Shown piece after piece: positions 1 to 10,939 of a stretch of 64,000 nucleotides of DNA; positions within the stretch are counted from its first letter, which is position 1; each line of letters opens with the position of its first letter. A model generated the notes under the pieces. It was not told the DNA's origin. It worked only from the letters and a program-made list of their open reading frames with translations, and did not search any database. This DNA is from Lingula anatina (lineage: Eukaryota; Brachiopoda; Lingulata; Lingulida; Lingulidae): assembly GCF_001039355.2 (NCBI RefSeq), contig NW_019773515.1:186001-250000 (forward strand), given 5' to 3'. Both the position numbers and the translations under genes were made by a program.

Positions 1-307
1 CACATATTTAAAAATTATCATTTACTGGTGAACATAAAAACGATGTAATAGTTTTAAAAACAATAGCTGACCTCCTTCGGACCATATTTTACTGTAGTTG
101 AGTAAAACTAAATTAAACATCACGAAAAAACTCGACTGGTTGTTGTTGCACTATGCTACTTTACTTATGCTTTCTTTATTCACGCTTTAAACTTTATTTG
201 GAATATGATTGCCATACATGTTCATGTCGTCTGCTGGTAAGGGGATCTTTTTCCGTCGGTTCGTCATGGTCGTCTAAAATTAAGAATGGATTAGTTTCTT
301 ACTCTTA

Positions 308-510
308 GACCCCATTCCCATAGATTTTAGATCGATCTATCCCTGTGGGGAGTCTCATTAGATTACTGTCAGCTTAGCCGGCTTTTAAAGCGTCTGTCCC
401 GCCTACTGAAAGCAGTAAGGGGGTAATTAACTATTGTGCGCGCTCGACTGACTGCAATTTAGTGTGAACCCCAGGGAGTTAGGTCGATCTATATCTCTGG
501 GAATGCACCC
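308..510 (+). mobile_element. Short MITE, copy 1 (PIF/Harbinger-like)
   Basis: A 203-bp non-coding element with imperfect terminal inverted repeats of about 28 bp. The left end reads GACCCCATTCCCATAGAT and the right end, reverse-complemented, reads GGGTGCATTCCCAGAGAT; both continue into AGATCGA. It is flanked by TTA on both sides (305-307 and 511-513). A second copy in the opposite orientation lies at 26261-26486. A 3-bp target duplication of TWA type suggests the PIF/Harbinger (Tourist) group; no transposase is present. Confidence 0.75.
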
Positions 511-1610
511 TTACATGCTAATGCCCATGATGAATATAATTTTGACTTTTTAAGTGAGCATCAATCTGCAAACAAAACCAAACATTATCGGGAGTAATAG
601 ATTATTCAAATAATTCTAAACAACGAAGGTATTTTACAAAGGGCAGTACAAATTAATTCCAAAATTTAACAGAGACGGAAGGACGACAATACAAAAAAAA
701 AAAAAAAAGAGATATATTTACAGCAAAAACTGGATGTGAGGGAGAGGGGGTAGAGAAGGTTGGTGACAAAAACAGTGGAAAGAGTTAACCTCCGACAAAA
801 AAACCGGAATTACAGCTTAGTTTGGCTAATTTCCAAATGCTGTTTCAATCTAACCTACAATCATTAAGCAAACAGAATGATTATTCAGCGACTTTATTAG
901 CTTGGCCCACCCGTTCAGCATGTTGTAATGGCATCACCCGTAGGTGGAGGGGAGGGATGCTTTCGAAAGAACCAACCTTTCAGCCAGATAAAATCTGTTC
1001 TGAATCAAAATTTTGTCAATATCTGTTTTCAAGTAGGGTCAACTACATGTAATAAGTAGAAAGAGTAGAAGAAAAGACTGCCTCTCTGAAATTACTGATA
1101 ACAGGCTTGAAATGTCTTCAAATATTCTATATTGCCATTTTTTAATTTGAAGGGTGTCCATAAAGCTAAAACAGTCATATTTAGCACGAAGATTAACAAG
1201 GTTCGTGATTGAAAGAGGACGAACCTGGCCCAAATTCCTGTGGTTTTCTGTTGCTTATCTCCGCAGATGAAGGACGACTCAACCATTTCCCCATCTAGCG
1301 ATGTGAAGGTGTGTCTCAGGGCCAGCTTAGATTCAATAGTGTTTGAAGAAACTGAAGTGATTGTCACAAAAACGAAAAATAAATAAATAAATAAAGAAAG
1401 AAATAAACGAAAACAAAATGGCTAGATTGACCAGCATAAATAAGCCTTTTGCCTTCACTGCAATGATACATGTTGAGACATAAAAATGATAGGTTTTTCT
1501 TAGCAAGACTAAAGTTACAAGAATAGCTGGCTTCAAAGGCACTGTCTTTACAGTAATTTCAGAATAATAACTATATGTACGGTCATATACATTTTATAAT
1601 GACCCGCATT

Positions 1611-1759
1611 GTCTCTATTGCAGCAGATAAAGTGAGCTGTGTACAACTGAATTCAGGAAGTCCTGGTTGAAGAACCTTATTTGTGGTTCAGTGAGACCTC
1701 TACCATCAGAGGCTCTGTGCCATTGGTACACAAGTCGAATGGTCTGCTGCAATAGAGAC
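1611..1759. repeat. Small inverted repeat
   Basis: The 17-bp sequence GTCTCTATTGCAGCAGA at 1611-1627 is repeated perfectly in inverted orientation at 1743-1759, leaving a spacer of about 115 bp. It lies inside the stretch that is absent from the paralogous block near 27.3 kb, so it is probably one edge of an inserted element. Confidence 0.6.
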
Positions 1760-3559
1760 AGCTGGGTTCCTTGGCATACAATGTACGCGACCAGTTTTAA
1801 TTATAAGAATATTGGTGTAAACTTGTGGGCCTAGGCTACATAATATACACTGAGAGTGAGATAACATGATTGTCTCTGGTGGCTTTCAATAAATTATAGT
1901 GAATATATCATTCATTGGTAATCCTAAAATTTTCATTTCTGTTATTTGTAGCCAAGTCAGAGGCATCGGTGGCTTCACTAGAGAAATAGTGGTGGCACTT
2001 GTCTGCGATCGTGAGGCAAAATTGCAGAGGTAATTCGTCCTCCACAAAACCCTAGGTCTTTCAAAACTGTAGATGTTGAGGCTTTGTTTGCTATGTTGCG
2101 AGGTCTCTTGAAAACATTTGACGCAAAACAGTTCGTTGAGCAATATCCGTAAATATTAATTCCTAAATCAGTTTTTGCACAATGAATATAATCTTCACTT
2201 CAACTTATGTGAAAAAAGATGTAAAAATTAACTCCTGCCTTGCAGCAGTCCAGTTGACCTGTAAATACTTTTTTGGTTAATGATTAATTTCTAGGCGCAA
2301 GTATTTCTGATAAGAGGAAGTGTTACCAAGAAATTTGATACGCTCTAATACACAATGGCGGCACGAAAAAGTCAAAATGGCTTATCATTCAACAGGCTAT
2401 ATGTATTTATAAAGCGGATTTACCTTCTTTCCAGAGAAATGTAACAGCAATAGCACTATGTACCAATTACTTAAACTTCACGTGAACATTTTCCACGACG
2501 CATCAGAGGGCAGGTTATCCAGATCTTCGTTATATTATGTTGTATCCTTCTTTCATTTTCGAATTTTGTACTGTCACCTGTTGTACGTGTAGCTCAGTAG
2601 AAAAGTACGACTTGCACATATCCTTCTGCAGCACTTAAAACGTCTTGTAAATACAATGATACTCCTAAGGCGTTGACGTGGCTGTACGTGCTGTGTTAAG
2701 TCCTTCCACGTCCCTACATAAGGATGTCGCCTGTAACTGTCTTATACCTTAACTGAACTACCGTAACTTTACCGCTGACCTTGTTGACTGAGGCAGAGGT
2801 CGCCCACTTGTTCTATTTGTTTTAGGTCCAGTGGGACGAATCGCGTACAGTCTATGGGAGTCACTTCAATACGATACAATGCAATGCAGCAGATTTTTTT
2901 AAAAGTTGGGTACAATTGATCTTTATACAATAGCCTAGCAGCTGTTCGCCGAGACAGAAAATAAGATAACTACAGGTATTATATTAATACCAAAGGTAAT
3001 GTTAATAAAAAATAAAAATGTTAATAAAAACCTATCAGTATTATGTTATAAAAACGACCTCAGATATGTGGCCCAAAATTCCTGTGTCAATACAAATGTA
3101 AGCCCCCTTTACACTTTACCCCCTTTACATGACCAGTTTCATGATCGCACAAAGGACACTGAAGTTTTAAGTGCTATCAACGAAATGCATGAAACGAAAC
3201 CCAAAACGTTGGACTCTCTTCAACTTTGCCGAAAAGGAGGGCCAGTGCAACAAAGATTCATACAGGTTCGGATAAGCGTGACGTAAATGGGTCAAAATCT
3301 AGGACGGGGTTTACCTGTGCAAATATTTCGTTTCATTTCATTTATTTATTACCTTGGTCTCTTGAGTACCATCAGTCTAGTACTGGTACAAATGTTACAA
3401 CGACTATAGTTACAACAACTATAGGGTTATTACAAAGAATAATTATAATAGTAATAATCGCAATCATAATCATCATAACCATAATAATAGTATTAAGTAC
3501 ATGAGTACTTAAATAAATAAACTACTTAAATAAATCAAATTAAATCAAATAATGTTGGG

Positions 3560-4670
3560 ACCAGGACCCTATGCCACACGGGACTCGCTCGTACCCGACG
3601 CCGGCGTGACAGGAATGATAGTTAAGCCTGGTTCCCAACCCAACGTACGGACTACTACGTGTAGTCTACGGCCAAAAATATGGGGAAAACGTGGGATCTC
3701 GTTCGTGAGGAGCACGGCCATCGTGCACCTTTTGGAGGGCGCAGACAGCATGTAGAAAAATTTCGACATGATCACAGCTGCTGCGTTCGGTCTGTGAAAT
3801 CTAAAAAAATGGAAAAAAGGAGCTTGCCGTGCGCCTGTCGTACGGGACACGTGAGGAAAACCCCCTTTTCCCCACTGCGCTTGGGTGGCTACGGTGCGTG
3901 CGATGCACGTGGATAAGCCGCACGATACACGTACTTATTTCTTGCTCACTCCGTGCTCATTCCGTACTTCCAGGCGCCCACCGTGTTGACCTCACCGGCC
4001 TCGTGCATGTTGAGTGCGTAGTGGTCACTTCATGCGCACGGACCATGAAATTAAAAGGAGGAGCATGCACGAAGAAGCATCATTTCAGCCTTGGATTTTA
4101 AGTTTGAAAAATGCCTAAAAAGACAACAAAGAGCAGGAGGGGGAGAGGGGGACCGGACATAAGCCAGGCAAGCAGAAAGGCATCAATTGGAACGCTGCTA
4201 CGGGTATAAGATCTCCTCAAAGATGGACTGTTCTTTTCCCTTCCCAAAAAACATCTCAACACGCAAGACTCGCGCGCAAAGGACAAGCAACAACCGTGCG
4301 AAGTCAGCAAGACTGTCCTACGTCCTGTAGAGTTGCCCTTGCGTTGCCCGAAATCTTAGCACGGATAACGTACGTAGTGCACGATGCTTGTACTTTGCAT
4401 GCACGGGGGACGCGGGACACGTGCGAAACGCGCCAGGCGCAACAGATATTTCTCACGTGCGGAGGCTGTGCTTCTCACGTACTTTCCACGCACTTTCTTC
4501 TTGCACACTCCTTGCAATCACCAATTGCTTGAAACCTTCCCTGCGATCTAGCAGCTACTCAGCCAGACGAGAGGAACCTAAAAAAAACGTAAGTCCTAAA
4601 AATCGTGCGTGGACTTGGGACCCAGGCTCTAGGAGCCGTAGTCCGTTCCCCGTTATTTTGTACAGGTGAC
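3560..4670. other. CpG-rich segment of unknown nature
   Basis: This kilobase is rich in CG, CACGTG and GTGCG words, in sharp contrast to its AT-rich flanks. It sits where block A has extra DNA compared with the 27-29 kb copy, so it is probably an insertion. A short basic reading frame starts at 4111 (MPKKTTKSRRGRGG, 32 codons) and is then interrupted. I recognise no protein family and no convincing terminal repeats. Confidence 0.45.
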
Positions 4671-5329
4671 ACTCGTCCCATTTACTAGCCACAATACTAC
4701 GACTAACTCCAACCTGTACTAATCAAATTGGACCCCGAACTTCAATTCATAATATAAGCATCTTAAATTAGCACATCGTTTGAATGAATACATCACTGCT
4801 ACAGTAAGCAGTGCCCCAGTCACGTCCAGATTGGACAAATCTCTATGGGTGTCCACATGAAAAATTTCAACTTTTAATTAAAACGGGTTCAGGGGATTGC
4901 AGCACAGAAAGTTAGTATACGTTGGGGAGAAGCTGCCCACTCGGACACGTATTCCTTGTAAGCTTTTAACTTATGCACAGTCGTATTTTTTATATATTTA
5001 GTTTTTCTCTTCGAAATAGTATCATTTTATTCTCCCTCGTTGAATATGTTCTTTAGACCGCCTACTTTTAAAACAAATAACTGTCAAAACAGTAAAAACC
5101 TACATGTATGGCGATAAGACTTTTATCGGCCCCAGCGGAATGAAACATACTGCCACTCAGTTTGCGCAAAATAGTGTCAAGGATGGTTTAAAAATGTCAA
5201 ACTTGAAAGTGCATCTTTTCAAAAAATTACATAATTAAAATTCTTAATGTAATTTTAAAATATCCTTTAAATATTATATCTTAACCACAGTTTTTATCAT
5301 CTTTTTTATCCAAAGTTATTACTGAATCT

Positions 5330-5640
5330 ATAACTTTTTTCTAGTTGACGACGTTCTCTCTCGGGAGACTGCAGCCGGTGAACTGAGAATACAGAAACAC
5401 TTTTCTCAGTCTTGTAACATAAAAGAAACTTTGATAGTGGCTAATCTGTGTTTCAGAGGACAATGTAATTTCTATTGTACATACAGAGTAGATTGATGGT
5501 CTTTCGTCCAACTTCGTAACAACGAGGATCCCTAGTGGAGGCTAATTTTCCAGTGTTTTTTGAAACGGAGTGATGTCCAACTCTGCTAAAGCCCTTTTTG
5601 TTATAGTTATCATGTCCAGTTACTAAATGTACCAGTATAT
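5330..5640 (-). pseudogene. Decayed copy of a coding-like segment (partner at 29480-29870)
   Basis: Read on the minus strand, this stretch aligns with 29480-29870. It encodes related peptides such as DILVHLVTGHDNYNKKGF, against DILVHLVTRHDNYKRGFG in the partner. After GKLASTR one extra base shifts the frame relative to the partner, and the following part is broken. It is part of duplicated block A. The protein family is not recognised. Confidence 0.35.
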
Positions 5641-6200
5641 CCAATCTACCTGTGCGTTGTTTTCAAAGAACAGCTCAAGCAGACCTAGAGGCACTAGATA
5701 AAATCTGTATGTGGGGCTTAATAAGGAGACAGAAAAACAAAAGAAGATTTTTTCTGCAAAGCTTCAATGAATTTTGACCTGATTCAGCTTAGCCCTCCAA
5801 ACTAACAGAGCTCCCCCCTTCCCCCCGGTCACGGCACTTGGAAAAGTGGGACACCCTGACATTTTGAAGGAAATTACAGATGGCAATCTTGGACGGCCTG
5901 CACCCCAATTCTGGAAAAAGTGTTGGTTCTTGGTGCACTAATATAAGCTATGATATTTGGCACATATAATTTAAACTGCCCTTCATCTGTTGCGTAAGTC
6001 GACATTTAGCTGTACCTGGAAATTTTGAAAATCTGTGCTGCTGGAGCTGCTCTTTGAAAATAGATTTTTACCCGAGATAAATATCGCCAGCGATACACTC
6101 AAGACAAAGGCTACCTGAGAGCTGACGGGCACTTAACCCTCCAATTAAGAGGTAAATGAAGTTCCAGCTTGATAGACAATTAAGGTAGGACTTGTGAAGA
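5640..6200. repeat. Interspersed repeat (two inverted parts)
   Basis: The first part (about 5645-5820) matches 40665-40870 in direct orientation. The second part (about 6040-6200) matches the 15710-15850 region and the reverse of 40510-40690. Shared words include AGATAAATATCGCCAGC, AATTAAGAGGTAAA and GCACTAGATAAA. The three loci define one dispersed repeat of about 350 bp; here it is split and folded back. No coding potential was seen. Confidence 0.6.
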
Positions 6201-8735
6201 TAACTAGTAAAATAGAATAGAACAGTTTATTGCCGAATCAACTTGATAACCAAAAAACAAACCAAAAAAAACATACATGTAACATTTGTGGTAGGTGGTG
6301 GTGGCAACCACTGTTAACATATAAAAATACTTAAAGAATGGTGGATAGACAGACATATTTAAAAAATCAAAAGTGTGGCTTTTCTATGTAAGGCAAGTAT
6401 TACATAATTATTTTTACCGAGAATGTTTTTATGTATATATCGATAAATGTATATTATTTGATAGACGCAAAAACTTAAAAAATGACCTCTATACGCATGC
6501 AGGCAGCCCACAGGAATCTAGCTAGATTTCTTAAGTCTGTAACATTATAAGTGCTTAATAGCTGTACTTGTTTGAAAGTAGATTATCTTCGCCGGTAATA
6601 CTGTATGATATAATCTCTTTTAAGATTAGGGTATAATTCGCAGATAAAGATAAAATGATACTCCTCTCCCACAACATTATGATTTGAACAATAATGACAA
6701 ATTTTTTGGTTACGAGGGATATTATTATATCTACCTTTCTCTATCTTTAGAGGATGGTTTAAGGTTCTTAATTGACAAATTGTTTGTCTATATCTGTATG
6801 TTAAATTTTTCTTCAGGTAAAATTGCAGGCTGTGATTGTCTACCAAATGTCTATAAATAATATATTTTGAAGATGCATCTATTGTTGACCTTATTTCTTG
6901 CAACAAATTGTCCTGTACTCTACTCTTGAATTCTTCGATAAATTTTGCTTCATTTGTGACATGTTGAGCTTCCCATACATAAGCAAAACAATGGTTTAAT
7001 AATAATAATCTTCTTACTGCTGAAGCCCAATGTTCGTGGTCATTACAGGTCTCAAGAAGATTCAGATAAACACCATTTAAAATGCAATTGTCAGCAGTCA
7101 AGAGTTTCAGCCAATATTTCACAATACAAATGTATCTATTGAGTTTCAGAAGCAATCGAACCCAATGTACTGTATACCATTGCTGGTGTGGCTTTTTTTT
7201 TGTTTATCCCCAGTAGTAATTTACAAAAAAAAGCAAGTGAACCTTTTCTATTTCTTGAGGACTGTGAAAACCACATATTTCATTTGCATAGTTAAAAATT
7301 GATAATACATAAGTGACAAAAAGAAAATCTCTGTTTCAACATTAATTTTCATGTTCCGACATGAGTTTCTTACTCCATACATAGCTTTTCTACCTTGACT
7401 TGCAATAGACTTCTTAGTGAGGGAGAATTTTCCATTATAATTAATGACCAGCCCTAGGTAAGAAAATGATTCACAACCTCCAATTTTTTACCATTATAAT
7501 GACAATTTTTATGGTCTGCCACAATGCCACCATTTCGTAACACTACAATATAAGATTTGTCCGTATTAACAGTCAAGTTCCAATCATCTGAATATAGTAT
7601 GAGTTTGTCGAACATACTTTGGAGTTCTGTGACAGATTCAGTGTCATCTGCATATAACAATACATGAAGATGCAATTTCCTTAACTGCAACCCATTACAC
7701 TTCTCTGATAACTCAAAGTCATTTACATAAAGAGAATACATTAGAGGTGATAGTGCCTCTCCCTGGAGTAAACCTATATCAACATCAAAGTAATTAAGTG
7801 CTATTTGAACCCTTATTTCTAACACATATGCTTTAAATTCAGCTTACAATTTTTTCAACAGCTTTCCAGTAAGTCCCTCTTTTATTTGTTTTCCACAAAG
7901 TATATTGACTGAATCAAATGCTTTCGCGTAATCCACGAAACAACAGTATTATCACTTTTTCCTTCTTAGGGTGTCAGCAATTACTCTGCACAGGGAAAAA
8001 ATGGCATTACGTGTCCCACTCCCTGGTTTAAAGCCGTATTGACTGTCAGATATTACGTCATGGTTGGCACTCCATTTCATTAGTCTATTATTGATTGCAG
8101 AGGTGAATATTTTTGCACTATGACTTGGTCGTATAATTGTATCGTCACTAATATATGAGCAAATTATCAATTATCAGACTCTATTCTGTCAGCTTCTAGA
8201 CCTATACTCTGGAGTTCAAGTCACCAATTATCATAACCTTTCCATCTTGAGAGTACTTACCAACATCTTGTTGTAAGTCATCAAAAATATTCACTTCGTA
8301 TACATCGTAATACTTTGTTTTCAGGAGATATGTAACAAAAACAAATATCATCCTTTAAATGACCCACAGCTAGGCACTTCAATTTAACCCATACAAAAGT
8401 ATCGGAACCTTTTTTTTTTAGCAATTTCACACTTGCCTATCAAGTGTTTTTTAAAAATATAATACTAGTCCACCACCTTTTGATTTTTCCTTTATATGAT
8501 AAATGGGTCACAGAAGCCCTTAATCTTGAGGTTATCAAAATTATAACTAGAGACCCAGTATTCACTTAATGTCACAATATCAAAATTAAAATTAAGCAAA
8601 TAATCAATCAGCTCGCCATATTCAAGTTTTTCCACCAGGCATCTGGGGATGTTCCATGAACAAACCCTTAAATGTCCATCCGCGTGTCCGTATGGTTCGG
8701 TGTACTGTTTTCCATCCACATAAAACTTATTGTAT
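6200..8735 (-). mobile_element. Decayed non-LTR retrotransposon (LINE)
   Basis: Minus-strand fragments in several frames appear in the order expected of a LINE ORF2. They are an endonuclease-like N-terminus (8492-8719, with CSWNI near its start and FDIVTLSEYW), the reverse-transcriptase finger region (7952-8170, with SQYGFKPGSGTRNAIFSL), the palm (7454-7825, with GLLQGEALSPLMYSLYVND and YADD) and a C-terminal region (6583-7155). The last part has CHYC followed by H and C residues (CHYCSNHNVVGEEYHFIFIC), a typical LINE tail. Frameshifts and stops separate the parts, so the element is dead. The exact 5' and 3' ends are estimates. The clade is not certain; a CR1/jockey-like element is plausible. 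Confidence 0.85.
7454..7825 (-). pseudogene. Reverse transcriptase palm fragment of the LINE
   Basis: This 123-codon open stretch holds the two best-preserved RT motifs: GLLQGEALSPLMYSLYVND (a block usually ending in the hydrophobic run before the palm) and the catalytic YADD in LLYADDTESV. The YADD aspartates coordinate metal ions in retroelement polymerases. Up- and downstream parts of the same protein are in other frames. It cannot be functional as it stands. Confidence 0.85.
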
Positions 8736-8736
8736 G

Positions 8737-9012
8737 ATATTTCTGTGACTGTCAGTCACCATCATAAGAAAAATAGCAGAAGCTGTACACATCAGGACCA
8801 AACAACCAGGCCCAAACAACCAGACCCGATATGATCTACCAGCTATCTACCTCACGGTGCTTCAGAGGGATGCAGAGGAGCCCCGGGGGGATGATGTAAC
8901 AGTAACAACACAAGGCCAGTGATTAGGGGCAATTGACCTGGCTTTTCATTCCAGGTGAAATGACCCTAGTCATTTACTCCCTGATGATGGTGACTGACAG
9001 TCACAGAAATAT
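8737..9012. repeat. 28-bp perfect inverted repeat with hammerhead-like hairpins
   Basis: Bases 8737-8764 are the exact reverse complement of 8985-9012, with about 220 bp between. The right arm, read with the upstream CTGA, gives CTGATGA (8981-8987), then a 6-bp stem with a 3-nt loop (GTGACT-GAC-AGTCAC, 8990-9004), then GAAA (9006-9009). The spacing resembles the conserved core of hammerhead ribozymes. A related hairpin followed by GAAAA and the same TTGGAGGTAA tail occurs at 21070-21125 (minus strand), at the edge of a Penelope-like element. Catalysis is not established. Confidence 0.55.
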
Positions 9013-9125
9013 TGGAGGTAATACCCACATATTTTATAAGCTCTTGATAAAAAGAAAAACAATAATTTAAAAAGTCTTGTCTATGGTTTCATCGTGCGAC
9101 ACAAAGGGCAAATGTACTGTAGGCT

Positions 9126-10939
9126 TTAGTCGTTTATATTCCTGTTCCTCCATAATTCTTCAATTTCGTTATAATCATCATCATTGAGTAGTTCTACATC
9201 AAGGGCATCAAAAACTGCTTCTATTGGAGTCACAACGTATATGTCAGTGTTAGTGAGTCTACCAACAAGCATTCCGACAATATCTATGCGGTCATCGCTC
9301 ACTGAACCAACGCTGTTATCTCTCATTGAGCCAACTCGGTCATCCCTTGGGAAATTCACTGAGAAAACAATGGACCCAGAATCCCCTCCATCAGCAAACG
9401 CACGATTGAGACCCGCACCAGTTATTACTCGTTCGACCTCTAACAGATTATTGAGTGCAACGGATGTCATATCTCCCAGGTAGCCGCAAAGTCTAGGCGT
9501 TCTTACGAGCAGGTTCTGATCATGAGGGAAAGCTACAGAACCAAAAAATCTGATTTTGCCTTGGGTAAGGTTTGTTGTACAGCCATTTTTGTAAACTATT
9601 ACATCTTCACTTTCTATGGCACCTGGTTTTTCAAACAATTTTGCTAAAGGGAGAATTTGTGCATTTCTGAAGCTTAGCTGTTGGTTTAGTCTATATCGCG
9701 GCAATTCATCTGCACCGTCTTTGAAATCAGCGGTGGGAGCTCTATCCGCAAAAACTGGAGCAAACAAGGCGTCCACACCTACCGATAGGTCAGGACCTGC
9801 AGAAACCAGTTGATCATCACTAAAAGTTTCATCAGGTTCTTGGCCTTTAGGTACTTCGGGGTCCTCCGAAGTGGATGACACTCGTATGTTCTTTAGGAAT
9901 TCTATGCCTTGAATGGATTTGTTGCCCAAAAAAATCTTATCGAATACATATGCACACAGTCTACTTTCACTCTGTGCATTTGCTCTATCAATACACGATG
10001 CCTGATGGATAAGGGCAGTTTTTTCGTTGCCCCGTGCATCACCACTGTTTCTAGCGGGTTCACCCTGGAGGACTCCTCCAGCTGCTTCGGCGATACTGGC
10101 AGTGTTTGCAATGCTGGAACCTATATTTGAATCCCGCTCTTCTTGTAAACCAAGTTTTAAGATCTCTTTCTTTTCTGCGGGTGTTTTTAGATCACTTAGT
10201 GTTCCTGCTTTTTTGTCACCTGTGATAACATGATATGCAGTTAACAGTCCAACCTCCTTGGTTTGGCGACATTTTACAAACATACCTATTGTCCCAAGAT
10301 GATCGTTTTTCTCATGAAACTTACTAACACTACAGCCGGTCTTCAATCGCTTCTCGAAACGTTCATTCACTAACAATTCGAAGACTCCTCGTCGAATGTC
10401 CACGGGGAGGCCTTTATAAGTCTTTGGAAAAAAGTGTTCTTTAATTGGCACAATTTCCTTGTACGGGACGTAGACAACAATGCAGTCAGTTTCCTCGATT
10501 CTGTTTTCTTTTTCCTTATACACTGATGTATCCGCCGTGATATAGCTTACGTTGCTGTGCTTGTCCCTGATATGCTTATAGAAGTTTTGCACTAAGGGAT
10601 GCATTTTTTTCATCCAAGCAGCTGATTTTTGTCTTCTCGGACTATATTCTGGATCTGCGGTGACATGTATTCCGCTCGGAGAGAAATACTCCAAAAGCAT
10701 GAGCTTTGCATGCGGAAATTCTTTTTCAAACCCCGAATTTTGCCATACATCTCGTATTCGTGTACAATACTTCGCCATTTCTGTGCGAACGTATACGATT
10801 ACATATACTTGTTGGGGCGAAATTTGTTCTTCTTCTCGTTGGGTTGGTTCTCGTTTTGCTGCAAAGGCTTGAATGAAGTTCCAGTCGTTCAAGGCATTAA
10901 GGTCGTCATCCAGTTTCAAGGCCTTTGTCTTCAGTCTTT
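9126..10939 (-). CDS. Last exon of the protease-like gene, carrying the putative catalytic residues
   Basis: About 604 codons remain open to the stop. The first ~200 residues form a domain I cannot name; it contains ETDCIVVYVPYKEIVPI and then YKGLPVDIRRGVFEL. The second half looks like a trypsin-fold peptidase. GLLTAYHVI supplies the His (codon 10230-10232), VGVDALFAPV a candidate Asp (9771-9773), and FADGGDSGSIVF the nucleophile Ser in the GDSGS box (9378-9380). VVTPIEAVFDAL follows, as expected near the end of such folds. An insert of about 150 residues between the His and Asp regions is acidic and low in order. There is no signal peptide on this exon, so an intracellular enzyme or enzyme-like protein is likely. 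Remote similarity to NAL1/HtrA-like trypsin folds is an inference. The exon begins at an AG acceptor (CAAATAG), not at a start codon. Confidence 0.75.

Larger units (their letters stand above)
200..5650. repeat. Duplicated block A (diverged copy of 16.6-18.3 kb plus 27.2-29.9 kb)
   Basis: Successive stretches match, in the same order and orientation, two later parts of the window. Bases about 520-1370 resemble 16640-18190 (for example the GTGAGGGAGA stretch near 737 and 16911, and GAAGTGAYTGTCACAAA near 1352 and 18169). Bases about 1500-1630, 2250-2760 and 4780-5650 resemble 27170-29870. Landmarks shared with the second part include AATGGCGGCA/ATTGGCGGCA, TTGACGACGTTCTCTCTCGG and GATTGATGGTCTTTCGTCC. 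Block A carries its own insertions: a MITE at 308-510, about 600 bp at 1628-2240, and a CpG-rich piece at about 2900-4770. No intact gene was found in it. Confidence 0.65.

Noticed and set aside
1092-1367. Minus-strand frame (TITSVSSNTIESKLALRHTF) as an exon paralogous to 18.0-18.2 kb
   Set aside because: The duplicate at 18 kb has a stop soon after TSSDTIEY and no splice sites fit. Shared non-coding ancestry explains the similarity.
3552-4669. Six overlapping frames of 67-93 codons in the CpG-rich segment
   Set aside because: High GC reduces stop codons by chance. None has a recognisable domain, consistent codon use or splice sites.
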